From Nitrospirota bacterium (lineage in GTDB: Bacteria; Nitrospirota; Nitrospiria; Nitrospirales; NS-4): a DNA stretch of 36,592 nucleotides. The position numbers were made by a program, and so were the translations under genes. Location of the stretch: positions 1 through 36,592 of the forward strand of contig VBOD01000013.1 in the NCBI GenBank assembly GCA_005877615.1, read 5' to 3'. The first letter of the stretch is position 1, and the number at the start of each line of letters is the position of its first letter. Below the pieces are notes generated by a model, which saw nothing but the letters and a program-made list of their open reading frames with translations, ran no database searches and was not told the DNA's origin. Below, in pieces: positions 8,710 to 17,328 of this stretch.

Positions 8710-9689
8710 GCATCCGCATGGACCAAATTCAACCGACCATCGACCGCGAATACGACTACTTCATGTCCGAGCACCCGCACTGGAGCCTGACGAAGGGCGA
8801 TCAAGACCTCGAACTGGTGGCGCACGCGCTCCGCGTGCTGCTCCACATGAAGACCACCCCACAGCACCTGTCCGAGTACCTCGCGCTGGTGGACTGCCAG
8901 CACGCGGACGGAGGGTGGGGGAAGATGGCCTCCAATAAGGAGAGCGCCGCGTGGGTGACGGCATTCTGCGCCCTGATGTTGATCCGCGGGAACCTCTCCT
9001 TGAAGCATCCGCGGATCGCCGAGGCCGTCAAGAAATGCGCCCGCTATTTCCTGGAGACCCAGAAGGAGGACGGGAAATGGTCCGATCCGTCCTGGGCGGA
9101 CCTGGATGCCGTGAGCCACCCGATCAGCTTCTTTGACGTGCTGCTGGCCGTCGGCAAGCACCTCGTGGATGAGCCAACCCTGGCCAAGGTCAGAGCCTCC
9201 TGGCGCAAGGGGATGAAGTTCATGTTGGACCGGCAGACGGCTGACGGCGGCTGGTACGATCCCGAGTTCCATCCCACGGGGGTGGAGATCACGGCGCACC
9301 TGATCCAAGATTCCATTGTGGCGGATCTGCTCCTCGGCGATGAGTTCAACGTGCGCGAGTGCTGCCGGAAGGGCGTGATGAAGCTGCTCTCGGTGCAGGC
9401 CGCTGACGGGTCCTGGGACGGCGAGAACGTAGACCACACCATGGACTGCACGCGGTCCATCATGCTGGTCTGCAGCGTCCTGGGCATGCGGGCGCAGTGC
9501 GACCGCGCGATCGAGCGCGGGCTCGAGTGGATTCTCAAGCACAAGTGCGAGCACGGATGGCCTGATTTTCCGGGGATGGAGACAAACCTCGAGCGCACCT
9601 GCGATGGGCTCGACACCCTGCTCAAGTACAGGGCGTACAGCCAGCCGGTCACGACCGCTATCGTCAAGCTCTGGGGGTATGCCGCGTGA
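8706..9689 (+). CDS. QW-repeat (prenyltransferase/squalene-cyclase-like) single alpha/alpha-barrel protein
   Basis: Repeats DCQHADGGWG, ETQKEDGKWSD, DRQTADGGWYD, SVQAADGSWDG; 327 aa, about half the length of squalene-hopene cyclases, and no DxDD motif seen. Confidence 0.75.
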   Translation: MSIRMDQIQPTIDREYDYFMSEHPHWSLTKGDQDLELVAHALRVLLHMKTTPQHLSEYLALVDCQHADGGWGKMASNKESAAWVTAFCALMLIRGNLSLKHPRIAEAVKKCARYFLETQKEDGKWSDPSWADLDAVSHPISFFDVLLAVGKHLVDEPTLAKVRASWRKGMKFMLDRQTADGGWYDPEFHPTGVEITAHLIQDSIVADLLLGDEFNVRECCRKGVMKLLSVQAADGSWDGENVDHTMDCTRSIMLVCSVLGMRAQCDRAIERGLEWILKHKCEHGWPDFPGMETNLERTCDGLDTLLKYRAYSQPVTTAIVKLWGYAA

Positions 9690-9997
9690 TTTTTCTGGCA
9701 AAGGTCGCCGAGATCCCGGACGGCGCGCGCAAGCTCATCCAGGTGAACGGCATCAGCGTCGCGCTGTTCCGTCACGAGGGGCAATTCTACGCTCTGAACA
9801 ATGCGTGTCCCCACCGCCAAGGGCCGCTGGTCCGGGGGACACTCGAAAAAACTGCGGAAGGGAGCGGGTGCTTCATTCGCTGTCCGATGCACGGCTGGAG
9901 GTTTGACCTGGCCACGGGCGACAGCCGCGGGCGCCCGGGCAACGCCACTGTCTATCCGCTCATCCGGCAGAATGACGAACTGTACATCGAGCTCTGA
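9686..9997 (+). CDS. Rieske [2Fe-2S] ferredoxin
   Basis: CPHRQGPL ... CPMHGWRFDLATG: C-x-H and C-x2-H Rieske ligands; GTGA overlap with upstream gene. Confidence 0.88.
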   Translation: MIFLAKVAEIPDGARKLIQVNGISVALFRHEGQFYALNNACPHRQGPLVRGTLEKTAEGSGCFIRCPMHGWRFDLATGDSRGRPGNATVYPLIRQNDELYIEL

Positions 9998-10003
9998 GCT
10001 CTT

Positions 10004-11440
10004 ATGGACCGCGCTCCCATTGACAGCGCCCTGATCCTGACAACCACGCGAATCTTCAACCGGCCGGGCATGCCCTCGCCCGCGAGCCCCCTGACGGTGG
10101 TGGGCGGCCTGTCCCTGTTTCAACGGACCATTCTGACCCTGCAACGCGGCGGCATCTCCCGGTTCATTGTGCTGGCGGGGGACGAGACGGAGGACCTGCA
10201 ACGTCAGTTGCACGCAGATGGGCGCATCCGGGCGTCAGTGCGGTGGCTTCCGGTGCTGGAGTTTTCCCCTGGTGATCCCCGCGCGTGGGAGATTTTTCCG
10301 GGCCTCTTCGGCGCATCGTACTTGGTGGTTGGGACGGGGGCCGTCTTTCCGGCGAGCCTGGTGACGCGCGTGCGGCAGGAAGCGGGGAACGGCGAGCCGC
10401 TCGTCGTGGTGCGGGACGTCCCGCAGCCACAGTCACGGGACGCCCTGAATCCTTCGACGGGGCTCAGAACGGGGTCCTCGAAGCCGGAGGGACGATCGCG
10501 TGAGCCAGGCGACTTAGCAGTTTTGGAGCCGTCTTCTGCTGAAGGCGGCGTGGCGACCACGCTGGAGACTCCCGCGACGCCGACCCTCGACGTTGATCTC
10601 ATGGTGATTCCGGAAGGCTTTACCGCCTCCGGTTGGGCGACCCCGCAGGACAGCCCGTACCCCGTGCACGCGGCGTTCGAGCGAGCAATTCGCCAAGGGC
10701 AGGGGCGAGTGCTGCTGTTAGGATCGGACTGGTACCAGGACGTCTGCGCCGAAGGGACATCCGGCCCGGCCGAGGCGGAGCAGACGTTGATCCGTTCGCT
10801 CAAGGGGGGCCTCGAAGGCTTCGTGGACCGGCATTTTAATCGCCGGTGTTCGAGGTGGATCACCCGGTGGCTGCTGCGCACGCCGTTGACGCCCAATGGC
10901 GTGACCGTCCTGGCCACGGCAGTGGGGGTCCTCGCCTCTGTGGCCTTCGGCGTCGGAGGGTACGCCGCAGGCGTCATCGGCGCGCTTCTTTTCCAACTCT
11001 CCACGATCCTGGACTGCTGTGACGGCGAAGTCGCGCGGCTCAAGTTCAAGGAGTCGGCCTTCGGCGAGCAATTGGACGTCGTTCTCGATAACGTCGTCCA
11101 TATCGCGCTCTATGCCGGCATCGCCTGGGCGTCCTATGAGGGCAATTGGGGGCCTGTGGCCCTGCTCTTGGGTGGGTTCGCGATGCTCGGAAACGTCGCG
11201 GCGTTCCTGGTGGTCCAACAAGCGACCCGGATGCGAAAAGGACTCGATCCCGAACGGCGGCGCTATGTCGAGTCGCTCCTCAACAGCCTCGTCAGCCGCG
11301 ACTTTTCGGTGCTCATCCTAGCGTTTGCCCTCGTCGGGCACGTGGACTGGTTCCTCCCCCTCGCCGCGATCGGCTCGAACATCTTCTGGCCCGTGCTGGC
11401 CTGGCAGCTCAGATCCCCGAACACGTCCGCGCGCGCCTGA
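10004..11440 (+). CDS. Fusion: degenerate nucleotidyltransferase-like domain + CDP-alcohol phosphatidyltransferase
   Basis: C-terminal DCCDGEVARLKFKESAFGEQLDVVLD matches DGxxARx8GxxxDxxxD; N-terminus keeps the NTase fold pattern (ALIL...VVGGLSLFQRTILTLQRGGISRFIVLAG) but lacks the GxGxR/PK signature. Confidence 0.85.
   Translation: MDRAPIDSALILTTTRIFNRPGMPSPASPLTVVGGLSLFQRTILTLQRGGISRFIVLAGDETEDLQRQLHADGRIRASVRWLPVLEFSPGDPRAWEIFPGLFGASYLVVGTGAVFPASLVTRVRQEAGNGEPLVVVRDVPQPQSRDALNPSTGLRTGSSKPEGRSREPGDLAVLEPSSAEGGVATTLETPATPTLDVDLMVIPEGFTASGWATPQDSPYPVHAAFERAIRQGQGRVLLLGSDWYQDVCAEGTSGPAEAEQTLIRSLKGGLEGFVDRHFNRRCSRWITRWLLRTPLTPNGVTVLATAVGVLASVAFGVGGYAAGVIGALLFQLSTILDCCDGEVARLKFKESAFGEQLDVVLDNVVHIALYAGIAWASYEGNWGPVALLLGGFAMLGNVAAFLVVQQATRMRKGLDPERRRYVESLLNSLVSRDFSVLILAFALVGHVDWFLPLAAIGSNIFWPVLAWQLRSPNTSARA
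10445..10475 (+). repeat. REP-like interspersed repeat remnant inside CDS
   Basis: cCTTCGACGGGGCTCAGAACGGGGTCCTCGA resembles the common bacterial CCTTCGAC...GCTCAG.ACG interspersed repeat; encodes NPSTGLRTG in the inter-domain linker. Confidence 0.45.
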
Positions 11441-11444
11441 GACA

Positions 11445-12446
11445 ATGACGCGCCTCACGCTCGTCCTCCTGCTGTTGGGCGTGGCCATGCTTTGCGGGCT
11501 CGTGCTCCATATCGGCCCGGCCGTTCTAGCCGGGGAGATTGAGAAACTGGGCTGGAACGTCGTCTGGGTCCTGTTGCCTTCGATTGCCGTGTACGTGCTG
11601 GACGCCCTCGGCTGGCGTTACACGCTGGGCCGTCATGCGGAGAAGATCAGGTTCGATCGCCTGTTCATGACCCGCATGGCCGGCGAAACCGTAAACTATA
11701 CGACTCCGGGCATGTACCTGGGGGGCGAGCCGATGAAGGCGTATCTGCTCAGCCGGCACGGCGTCCCGCTGGTGGATGGCATGGCGTCAGTCGTCACTGC
11801 CAAGACGACGATGACGTTGGCGCAAGTCGTCTTCATCATGCTGGGGATCGGACTGGGCGCGGTGCTGTTGAGCCGCTCCAACAACTTGCTGGTGCTGAGC
11901 CTGCTCGGACTCGGTTTGCTGGGGTTCGGCGTTGGATTGTTTCTCGCGGTACAGCGGTTCGGGCTGTTCATGAGCCTCCTCCGGGTGTTCGACCGGGTGG
12001 GAATCAGGATTGCCTGGTTGAAAGCGCGGGAGGGCAGACTGGAGGCCCTGGATAGCGCGATCCGGGACTTCTATGTCCGCGACCGGCGCGGCTTCCTTCT
12101 CTCCTTCGCTTCGTTCTTTGCGGGGTGGCTGGCGGGCGCCGTGGAAGTGTACCTGATCCTGTATTTTCTCGGGCTTCCGGTGGACTGGCGCACGGCGATC
12201 GCCATCGAAGCGCTGGCCGTGTTTGCCAAGGGCGGGACGGCGTTCATCCCAGGCAGCGTCGGCGGCCAGGAAGCGGGGACCGTGCTCGTGTTCGTGGCCT
12301 TCGGGCTGACCGAACAGGCCGGCGTGACCTTCGCGCTCGTGCGCCGCCTCCGGGAGATCGTCTGGGTCGCGTTCGGTCTCTGGGTGCTGGCGATGGAAGG
12401 CCGGGTTGCAGCTCCCGCGGAACCGTGCGATCGCCCGCCGGCGTGA
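11445..12446 (+). CDS. Lysylphosphatidylglycerol synthase transmembrane-region (UPF0104)-like integral membrane protein
   Basis: Multi-TM; ETVNYTTPGMYLGGEPMKAYLL, ALAVFAKGGTAFIPGSVGGQEAG typical of this flippase-like family. ATG 11445 chosen within longer ORF. Confidence 0.8.
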   Translation: MTRLTLVLLLLGVAMLCGLVLHIGPAVLAGEIEKLGWNVVWVLLPSIAVYVLDALGWRYTLGRHAEKIRFDRLFMTRMAGETVNYTTPGMYLGGEPMKAYLLSRHGVPLVDGMASVVTAKTTMTLAQVVFIMLGIGLGAVLLSRSNNLLVLSLLGLGLLGFGVGLFLAVQRFGLFMSLLRVFDRVGIRIAWLKAREGRLEALDSAIRDFYVRDRRGFLLSFASFFAGWLAGAVEVYLILYFLGLPVDWRTAIAIEALAVFAKGGTAFIPGSVGGQEAGTVLVFVAFGLTEQAGVTFALVRRLREIVWVAFGLWVLAMEGRVAAPAEPCDRPPA

Positions 12447-12463
12447 TAATTGAGGTTTTACCC

Positions 12464-12482
12464 TGTCAACAAATGGTTGACA
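12464..12482. promoter_or_regulatory. Perfect inverted repeat TGTCAAC-N5-GTTGACA
   Basis: Read directly: tgtcaac aaatg gttgaca, followed by ttattttc; possible operator or weak terminator. Confidence 0.5.
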
Positions 12483-12701
12483 TTATTTTCACACCTATCC
12501 AAATCCTGTAACCTGCCTATCTGTTTAGATAGAAATTCCTAGCTTCCAAGGGATGGTGCTGGAGAAACCCACGTTCCCAGCAAGCCGAAGAATTTGAATA
12601 TTTTTAAATAGGTTAGGCAGTGTTCTCACGCAAGGTTGTCCCTCTAGACCTTCAGCGGCATCAAAGTTGCGTTATCTTAAATGTTATACGAACCACGGGA
12701 C

Positions 12702-12728
12702 ATAGAGCATCCGCTCAGGGTGCTCTAT
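12702..12728. repeat. Inverted repeat ATAGAGCA-N11-TGCTCTAT in leader of the PxKF-protein gene
   Basis: 8-bp perfect arms read directly. Confidence 0.5.
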
Positions 12729-12774
12729 CGCTTTGGGTTCATTCGGTTCTTCCCCTCAAGAGTATGTGTGTAGA

Positions 12775-15252
12775 ATGACCAACAGACAGCCAGACAGATT
12801 CCTCTCCCTGAGCCCTTGCCGGAAAGCTGCACGAAAGTTTTTACTCTGCGGTGAGATAAGTCTTCTACTCATCCTTACAACGGCCAGCTTGGCGCTAGCG
12901 CAGGCAGGGCCAACACTTCAAAGCGCTACATTCTTCGGAGGCGCCGGTGACCAGCGAGGGACCGGCATTACCATCGGCGGTGGAGCGATCTATGTGTCGG
13001 GCAATGTTCAACCAGAGAGTCAAGGCGCCAGCGATTCGGCCTCGGCCTTGGTCTTGAAGTATGCGATACCACCTAGCCCATCGCCGGCATGGTCACGGTC
13101 TTTTGACTTTGGCACAAACTTTTTTAGCATCGTTTCCACGAACGAGGGAGTTTACGCCGGCGGACAGAACTATTCTCTGACATACACCCCCTTTGGCGCC
13201 AAGAAGGACAAGACCTTTCTGGCCAAGTTCGCACCCGATGGTAGCTCTGGGTCCAGTGATGGCGGTTCTGTTTGGGTGACGGGGGGAACCCTGGGCCCCT
13301 TCCTCTTCGGACTGAGTGGAGGCACTGTCGAGACTTTCTACAGTGTAACTACTGCACTTGAAGGTTCCATTTACGCAGCCGGCGGCGCGAAAAACCAGTC
13401 CCAGATCCCCGCCTACATCATCGGTAAGTACGATAGTTCCGGTGGCTTCCTCGTGAGGGCCACGGATTCGAGTGTCGGCGTCAACTTTGACTCAACCTCC
13501 TTTCCGAGCCCTGGCGGCTCCTTGGGATGGGGCGTAACGGTTCTCAACGGCAACATTTATCTTGCGGGTTTTTCTGGTTGGCAAAGTGAAGGAGATTATC
13601 CCAACCAAAGGGCTGCTATCTGGAAGTACGACTCGGATCTGAACTTGATGTGGCGGAGAAAGGACACGAACTTGGTGGGAGAATTTCGGGGCGTAACTGC
13701 GTTCCAGGATGCTATCTACGCGGTTGGGTTCACGGGAGTTCCAAACAGCGAAGACTTCCTCATCGAAAAGTACGACGCGACTGGGAACCTGGTCTGGCGG
13801 CAGATCTCCGGCGGGCCGAACACGGATGTGCTTACCGGCGTCGTCGGGATCGGCACCCGGATGTTCGCAGTGGGATACACCATGAGCCAAGGGGCCGGGG
13901 GAGCCGATGCCGTCATCCTGGAGATCGATCCCGCTACCGGCGTCACGTTATCAACGAGTCTGTACGGTGGAGTGATGGATGATTTCGCAAATGGCGTGGC
14001 TACAGACGGAACCGACCTGTATGTAGTTGGAGAGTCGCGCAGTTTCGCAACTCCCGAGGGCAATCTGGTGGTGCAAAACGACGGCATCCTCCTCCGGTAC
14101 AGTCTCGCCGTGGCTCCCGCCACGCTGACCCTGACCCCGGCATCCGGGTTTATCGGCATGTCCGTGACGGTCAGCGGCTCCAACTTTGGGGCGACGCAAG
14201 GGACCAGCGCAGTGACGTTTAATGGCGTCAGTGCTGGCACGGCTACCAGTTGGAGTGACACGCAAATTGTGGTCGTCGTTCCTGGTGGAGCCACTACAGG
14301 ACCGGTGGTCATCACCGTCAACGGCGTGGCCAGCAACAGCGACAAGATCTATACGGTGATCGCCGACACTATCGCGCCGATCACGACAGCAAGCGCGACT
14401 CCGGCCGCGAACGGCGCGGGCTGGAACAATTCGAACGTCACAGTGACACTATCCGCGACGGACAATGCTGGTGGTAGCGGTGTCCAGTCGATCACTTACA
14501 TATTGGCAGGCGAGCAGATGGGTGGCGGTTCAGTCGCAGGTAGTTCGACCTCCATCCTCATCACGACAGAAGGTGTGACCACCGTGACCTATCATGCGCG
14601 GGACAACGCAGGGAACGTCGAGGCTGACAGGACGCTCGTCATCCGTTTGGATAAGACGCCGCCGACGCTGACCATGCCCACGCTGGCCCCGTCCTATACG
14701 TTCGATGGAACTGTAACCCTGAATTTCAGCACAAGCGATGGTGTGTCCGGGGTGGGCAGCTCACAGGCAACCTTTAATGGGAGCACGGTCACAAGCGGAA
14801 CAACTGTCACTCTTACAAAAGCTGGGACGAACACCTTCACGCTGACGGCAACAGATGAGGCTGGCAACACAGCCAGTCAGAGCACGAGCTTCAGCGCGCG
14901 CTACAACTTTATCGGGTTCCTGCAGCCGGTCCTGTATGACGGTATCCGGGTCTTCAAGCTTGGGAGTACGGTCCCGGTCAAGTTTCAACTTACGGATTCC
15001 ACAGGAGCCGTTATCTCCACTGCAACAGGCACAGTGACGGTCCAGCAGTTCTCGGGGAGTGCACCGGTCAATGACCCCCTAGATGGTGTTTCCAGTGGTG
15101 GCTCGAATTCCGGTGATTTCTTCCGGTATGACAGCACGAGCAGCCAGTACATCTTCAATCTCAGCTCGCAGCCGTTGCCTACGGGGACTTGGCAAGTTCA
15201 AGCGCATCTGGATGATGGCAGCGTTCACACGGTGATGATCGGATTGAAGTAG
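12775..15252 (+). CDS. Large secreted protein: N-terminal propeller-like repeats, IPT/TIG-like domain, Ig-like repeats, C-terminal PxKF-type domain
   Basis: Signal peptide (LLLILTTASLALAQA); repeats such as IYAVGFTGVPNSEDFLIEKYDATGNLVWRQ; TLTPASGFIGMSVTVSGSNFG; C-terminal FLQPVLYDGIRVFKLGSTVPVKFQLTDSTG. Confidence 0.75.
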   Translation: MTNRQPDRFLSLSPCRKAARKFLLCGEISLLLILTTASLALAQAGPTLQSATFFGGAGDQRGTGITIGGGAIYVSGNVQPESQGASDSASALVLKYAIPPSPSPAWSRSFDFGTNFFSIVSTNEGVYAGGQNYSLTYTPFGAKKDKTFLAKFAPDGSSGSSDGGSVWVTGGTLGPFLFGLSGGTVETFYSVTTALEGSIYAAGGAKNQSQIPAYIIGKYDSSGGFLVRATDSSVGVNFDSTSFPSPGGSLGWGVTVLNGNIYLAGFSGWQSEGDYPNQRAAIWKYDSDLNLMWRRKDTNLVGEFRGVTAFQDAIYAVGFTGVPNSEDFLIEKYDATGNLVWRQISGGPNTDVLTGVVGIGTRMFAVGYTMSQGAGGADAVILEIDPATGVTLSTSLYGGVMDDFANGVATDGTDLYVVGESRSFATPEGNLVVQNDGILLRYSLAVAPATLTLTPASGFIGMSVTVSGSNFGATQGTSAVTFNGVSAGTATSWSDTQIVVVVPGGATTGPVVITVNGVASNSDKIYTVIADTIAPITTASATPAANGAGWNNSNVTVTLSATDNAGGSGVQSITYILAGEQMGGGSVAGSSTSILITTEGVTTVTYHARDNAGNVEADRTLVIRLDKTPPTLTMPTLAPSYTFDGTVTLNFSTSDGVSGVGSSQATFNGSTVTSGTTVTLTKAGTNTFTLTATDEAGNTASQSTSFSARYNFIGFLQPVLYDGIRVFKLGSTVPVKFQLTDSTGAVISTATGTVTVQQFSGSAPVNDPLDGVSSGGSNSGDFFRYDSTSSQYIFNLSSQPLPTGTWQVQAHLDDGSVHTVMIGLK

Positions 15253-15319
15253 CACTGAGTTTGCATTAGTCCCTAACCCTTCCTTTACAGCCTTCCGGGC
15301 TTCTTGATAGCATCCCTTC

Positions 15320-17272
15320 GTGACGGGTGTTGCCTCCATCGTCTGGGCGGGGCTGGCCGTGCTCTGCGCGGTCGGCTTCGGAGTCGTCACCGGCATCGTC
15401 AATCCCGACGAGAAGGTCAACGGGCTCTGGCTCGTGGTCGCCGCGGCCTGTTTCTACGTGCTGGCGTACCGGTTCTATGGCCGGTTCCTTGCGCAGCGGG
15501 TCGTCGAGCTGGACAATCGGCGGATCACACCTGCGCACCGGCTCAACGACGGGTCAAATTTCCATCCCACCAACCGCTGGGTGTTGTTCGGCCATCATTT
15601 TGCCGCCATTGCGGGCGCCGGGCCGCTCCTGGGGCCGGTCCTGGCCGCGCAGTTCGGGTTTCTGCCCGGATTCCTCTGGCTGGTCATCGGCGCGGTGCTA
15701 GCCGGGGCGGTCCAGGATTTCGTCATCCTCGTCGCCTCGATGCGCCGCAACGGCCGGTCGCTGCCGCAGATCGCCCGGGATGAGATCGGGACGGTGACGG
15801 GCATGGCAACCACGATAGCCGTGTTTTTCATCGTCGTGGTGGCGCTGGCCGGGCTCGCCCTCGCGGTCGTCAACGCACTCTACCGTAATCCATGGGGCAC
15901 GTTTACGCTGGCCATGACCGTGCCGATCGGTTTTTTTATGGGCTTCTATCTCCAGCGCTGGCGGCCTGGGCGCGTGGGCGAGATGTCGTTGCTCGGCGTG
16001 GTCATGCTGGTAGCGGCCGTCATCGCGGGGCGCGCCGTCGCTCAGTCCTCGCTGGCGGGGTGGTTCGATCTGGAACGCTCCACCTTGGTCTGGCTGCTGG
16101 CAGCGTATGGATTTCTCGCATCCGTGCTGCCGGTCTGGATGCTGCTGGTCCCGCGGGGCTATCTCTCGACCTTCATGAAAGTCAGCGTGGTCGTGTTGCT
16201 CGGCGTTGGGGTGATCGTGATAGCGCCGACGATTGCGATGCCGCGCGTAACCGGCTTCATCGCCGGCGGGGGGCCGATCATCCCCGGGCCGATCTTCCCC
16301 TTCGTCTTCATCACGATCGCCTGTGGGGCGATTTCCGGGTTCCACTCGCTGGTCTCCTCCGGTACGACACCCAAGATGCTCGACCGGGAATCGCATGCGA
16401 TGATCGGCTACGGCGCGATGCTGATGGAGAGTTTCGTGGGAGTGACCGCGCTGATCGCGGCGGCGGTCCTCGCGCCGGGCGACTACTTCGCGATCAATAC
16501 CACGTTGTCGGCGGAAGCCTTGGGGTTGCTCGGCTACCCGGTGGCACGCATCCAGGAGCTTTCGCGCCTCGTGGAGCAGGACATCATGGGACGCACCGGC
16601 GGGGCGGTGTCCCTGGCGGTCGGCATGGCCTCAATCTTTTCGGCCTTGCCGGGCATGACCGGCCTGATGGCCTATTGGTACCAGTTCGCGCTTCTCTTCG
16701 AGGCGCTGTTCATCCTTACCACCATCGATGCCGGCACGCGCGTGGCTCGATACCTCATACAGGAACTGGGAGGGACGGTCTATGCGCCGTTGCGGACCAT
16801 CAACTGGATGCCGGGCGCGATCGGTGCGAGCCTGCTCGTCGTGGGAGGCTGGGGCTATTTGTTGGCCACCGGCAGCGTGTCCACGATCTGGCCGATGTTC
16901 GGGGCTGCCAACCAACTGTTGGGCATGCTGGCCCTGTGCGTGGGCACGACGGTGCTGATTAAGATGGGCAAGGCACAGTATCTCTGGGTCACGGCCGTGC
17001 CCATGATCTTCGTGGGCTTCATCACGCTGAGCGGATCGTATGAGCTGTTTGTCCTGTTCCTTACCAAGGCTGGTTCGGCCTCAGTGGAGGAGGCGGTCGT
17101 GTTCTATCTGGATGCCGCCCTGATCGGCATCGTGGCGACATTGGCGGTCGTGATCCTGGCGGACTCGCTGGCCAAATGGTATGGGTATGTGATACGGAAG
17201 CAACCCTATACGACCAGCGAAGTGCCGTCTCGCGAGGACGGCATCGAGATTCCCGCGGGCCCGTGCTGTTAG
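15320..17272 (+). CDS. cstA: Carbon starvation protein A (CstA family peptide/pyruvate transporter)
   Basis: Multi-TM; NDGSNFHPTNRWVLFGHHFAAIAGAGPLLGPVLAAQFGFLPGFLW; GFHSLVSSGTTPKML; FGAANQLLG. Confidence 0.93.
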   Translation: MTGVASIVWAGLAVLCAVGFGVVTGIVNPDEKVNGLWLVVAAACFYVLAYRFYGRFLAQRVVELDNRRITPAHRLNDGSNFHPTNRWVLFGHHFAAIAGAGPLLGPVLAAQFGFLPGFLWLVIGAVLAGAVQDFVILVASMRRNGRSLPQIARDEIGTVTGMATTIAVFFIVVVALAGLALAVVNALYRNPWGTFTLAMTVPIGFFMGFYLQRWRPGRVGEMSLLGVVMLVAAVIAGRAVAQSSLAGWFDLERSTLVWLLAAYGFLASVLPVWMLLVPRGYLSTFMKVSVVVLLGVGVIVIAPTIAMPRVTGFIAGGGPIIPGPIFPFVFITIACGAISGFHSLVSSGTTPKMLDRESHAMIGYGAMLMESFVGVTALIAAAVLAPGDYFAINTTLSAEALGLLGYPVARIQELSRLVEQDIMGRTGGAVSLAVGMASIFSALPGMTGLMAYWYQFALLFEALFILTTIDAGTRVARYLIQELGGTVYAPLRTINWMPGAIGASLLVVGGWGYLLATGSVSTIWPMFGAANQLLGMLALCVGTTVLIKMGKAQYLWVTAVPMIFVGFITLSGSYELFVLFLTKAGSASVEEAVVFYLDAALIGIVATLAVVILADSLAKWYGYVIRKQPYTTSEVPSREDGIEIPAGPCC

Positions 17273-17282
17273 CGCATACCCG

Positions 17283-17313
17283 TGTCGCCCTGAGAGCAGC
17301 GAAGGGTCTCGAA
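17283..17313. repeat. REP-like interspersed repeat remnant
   Basis: tgtcgccctgagagcagcgaagggtctcg resembles the reverse orientation of the common CCTTCG...CTCAGG.CGAC bacterial repeat. Confidence 0.35.
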
Positions 17314-17328
17314 CCGATCGGAGGACTT

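Noticed and set aside
8373-9701. 442-aa minus-strand ORF opposite the QW-repeat gene
   Set aside because: Shadow ORF; no coherent domain pattern and it overlaps two well-supported + strand genes.
12541-12660. Possible c-di-GMP (GEMM) or other known riboswitch in the leader of the PxKF gene
   Set aside because: I could not match the conserved core of a known riboswitch by eye; only simple palindromes were supportable.
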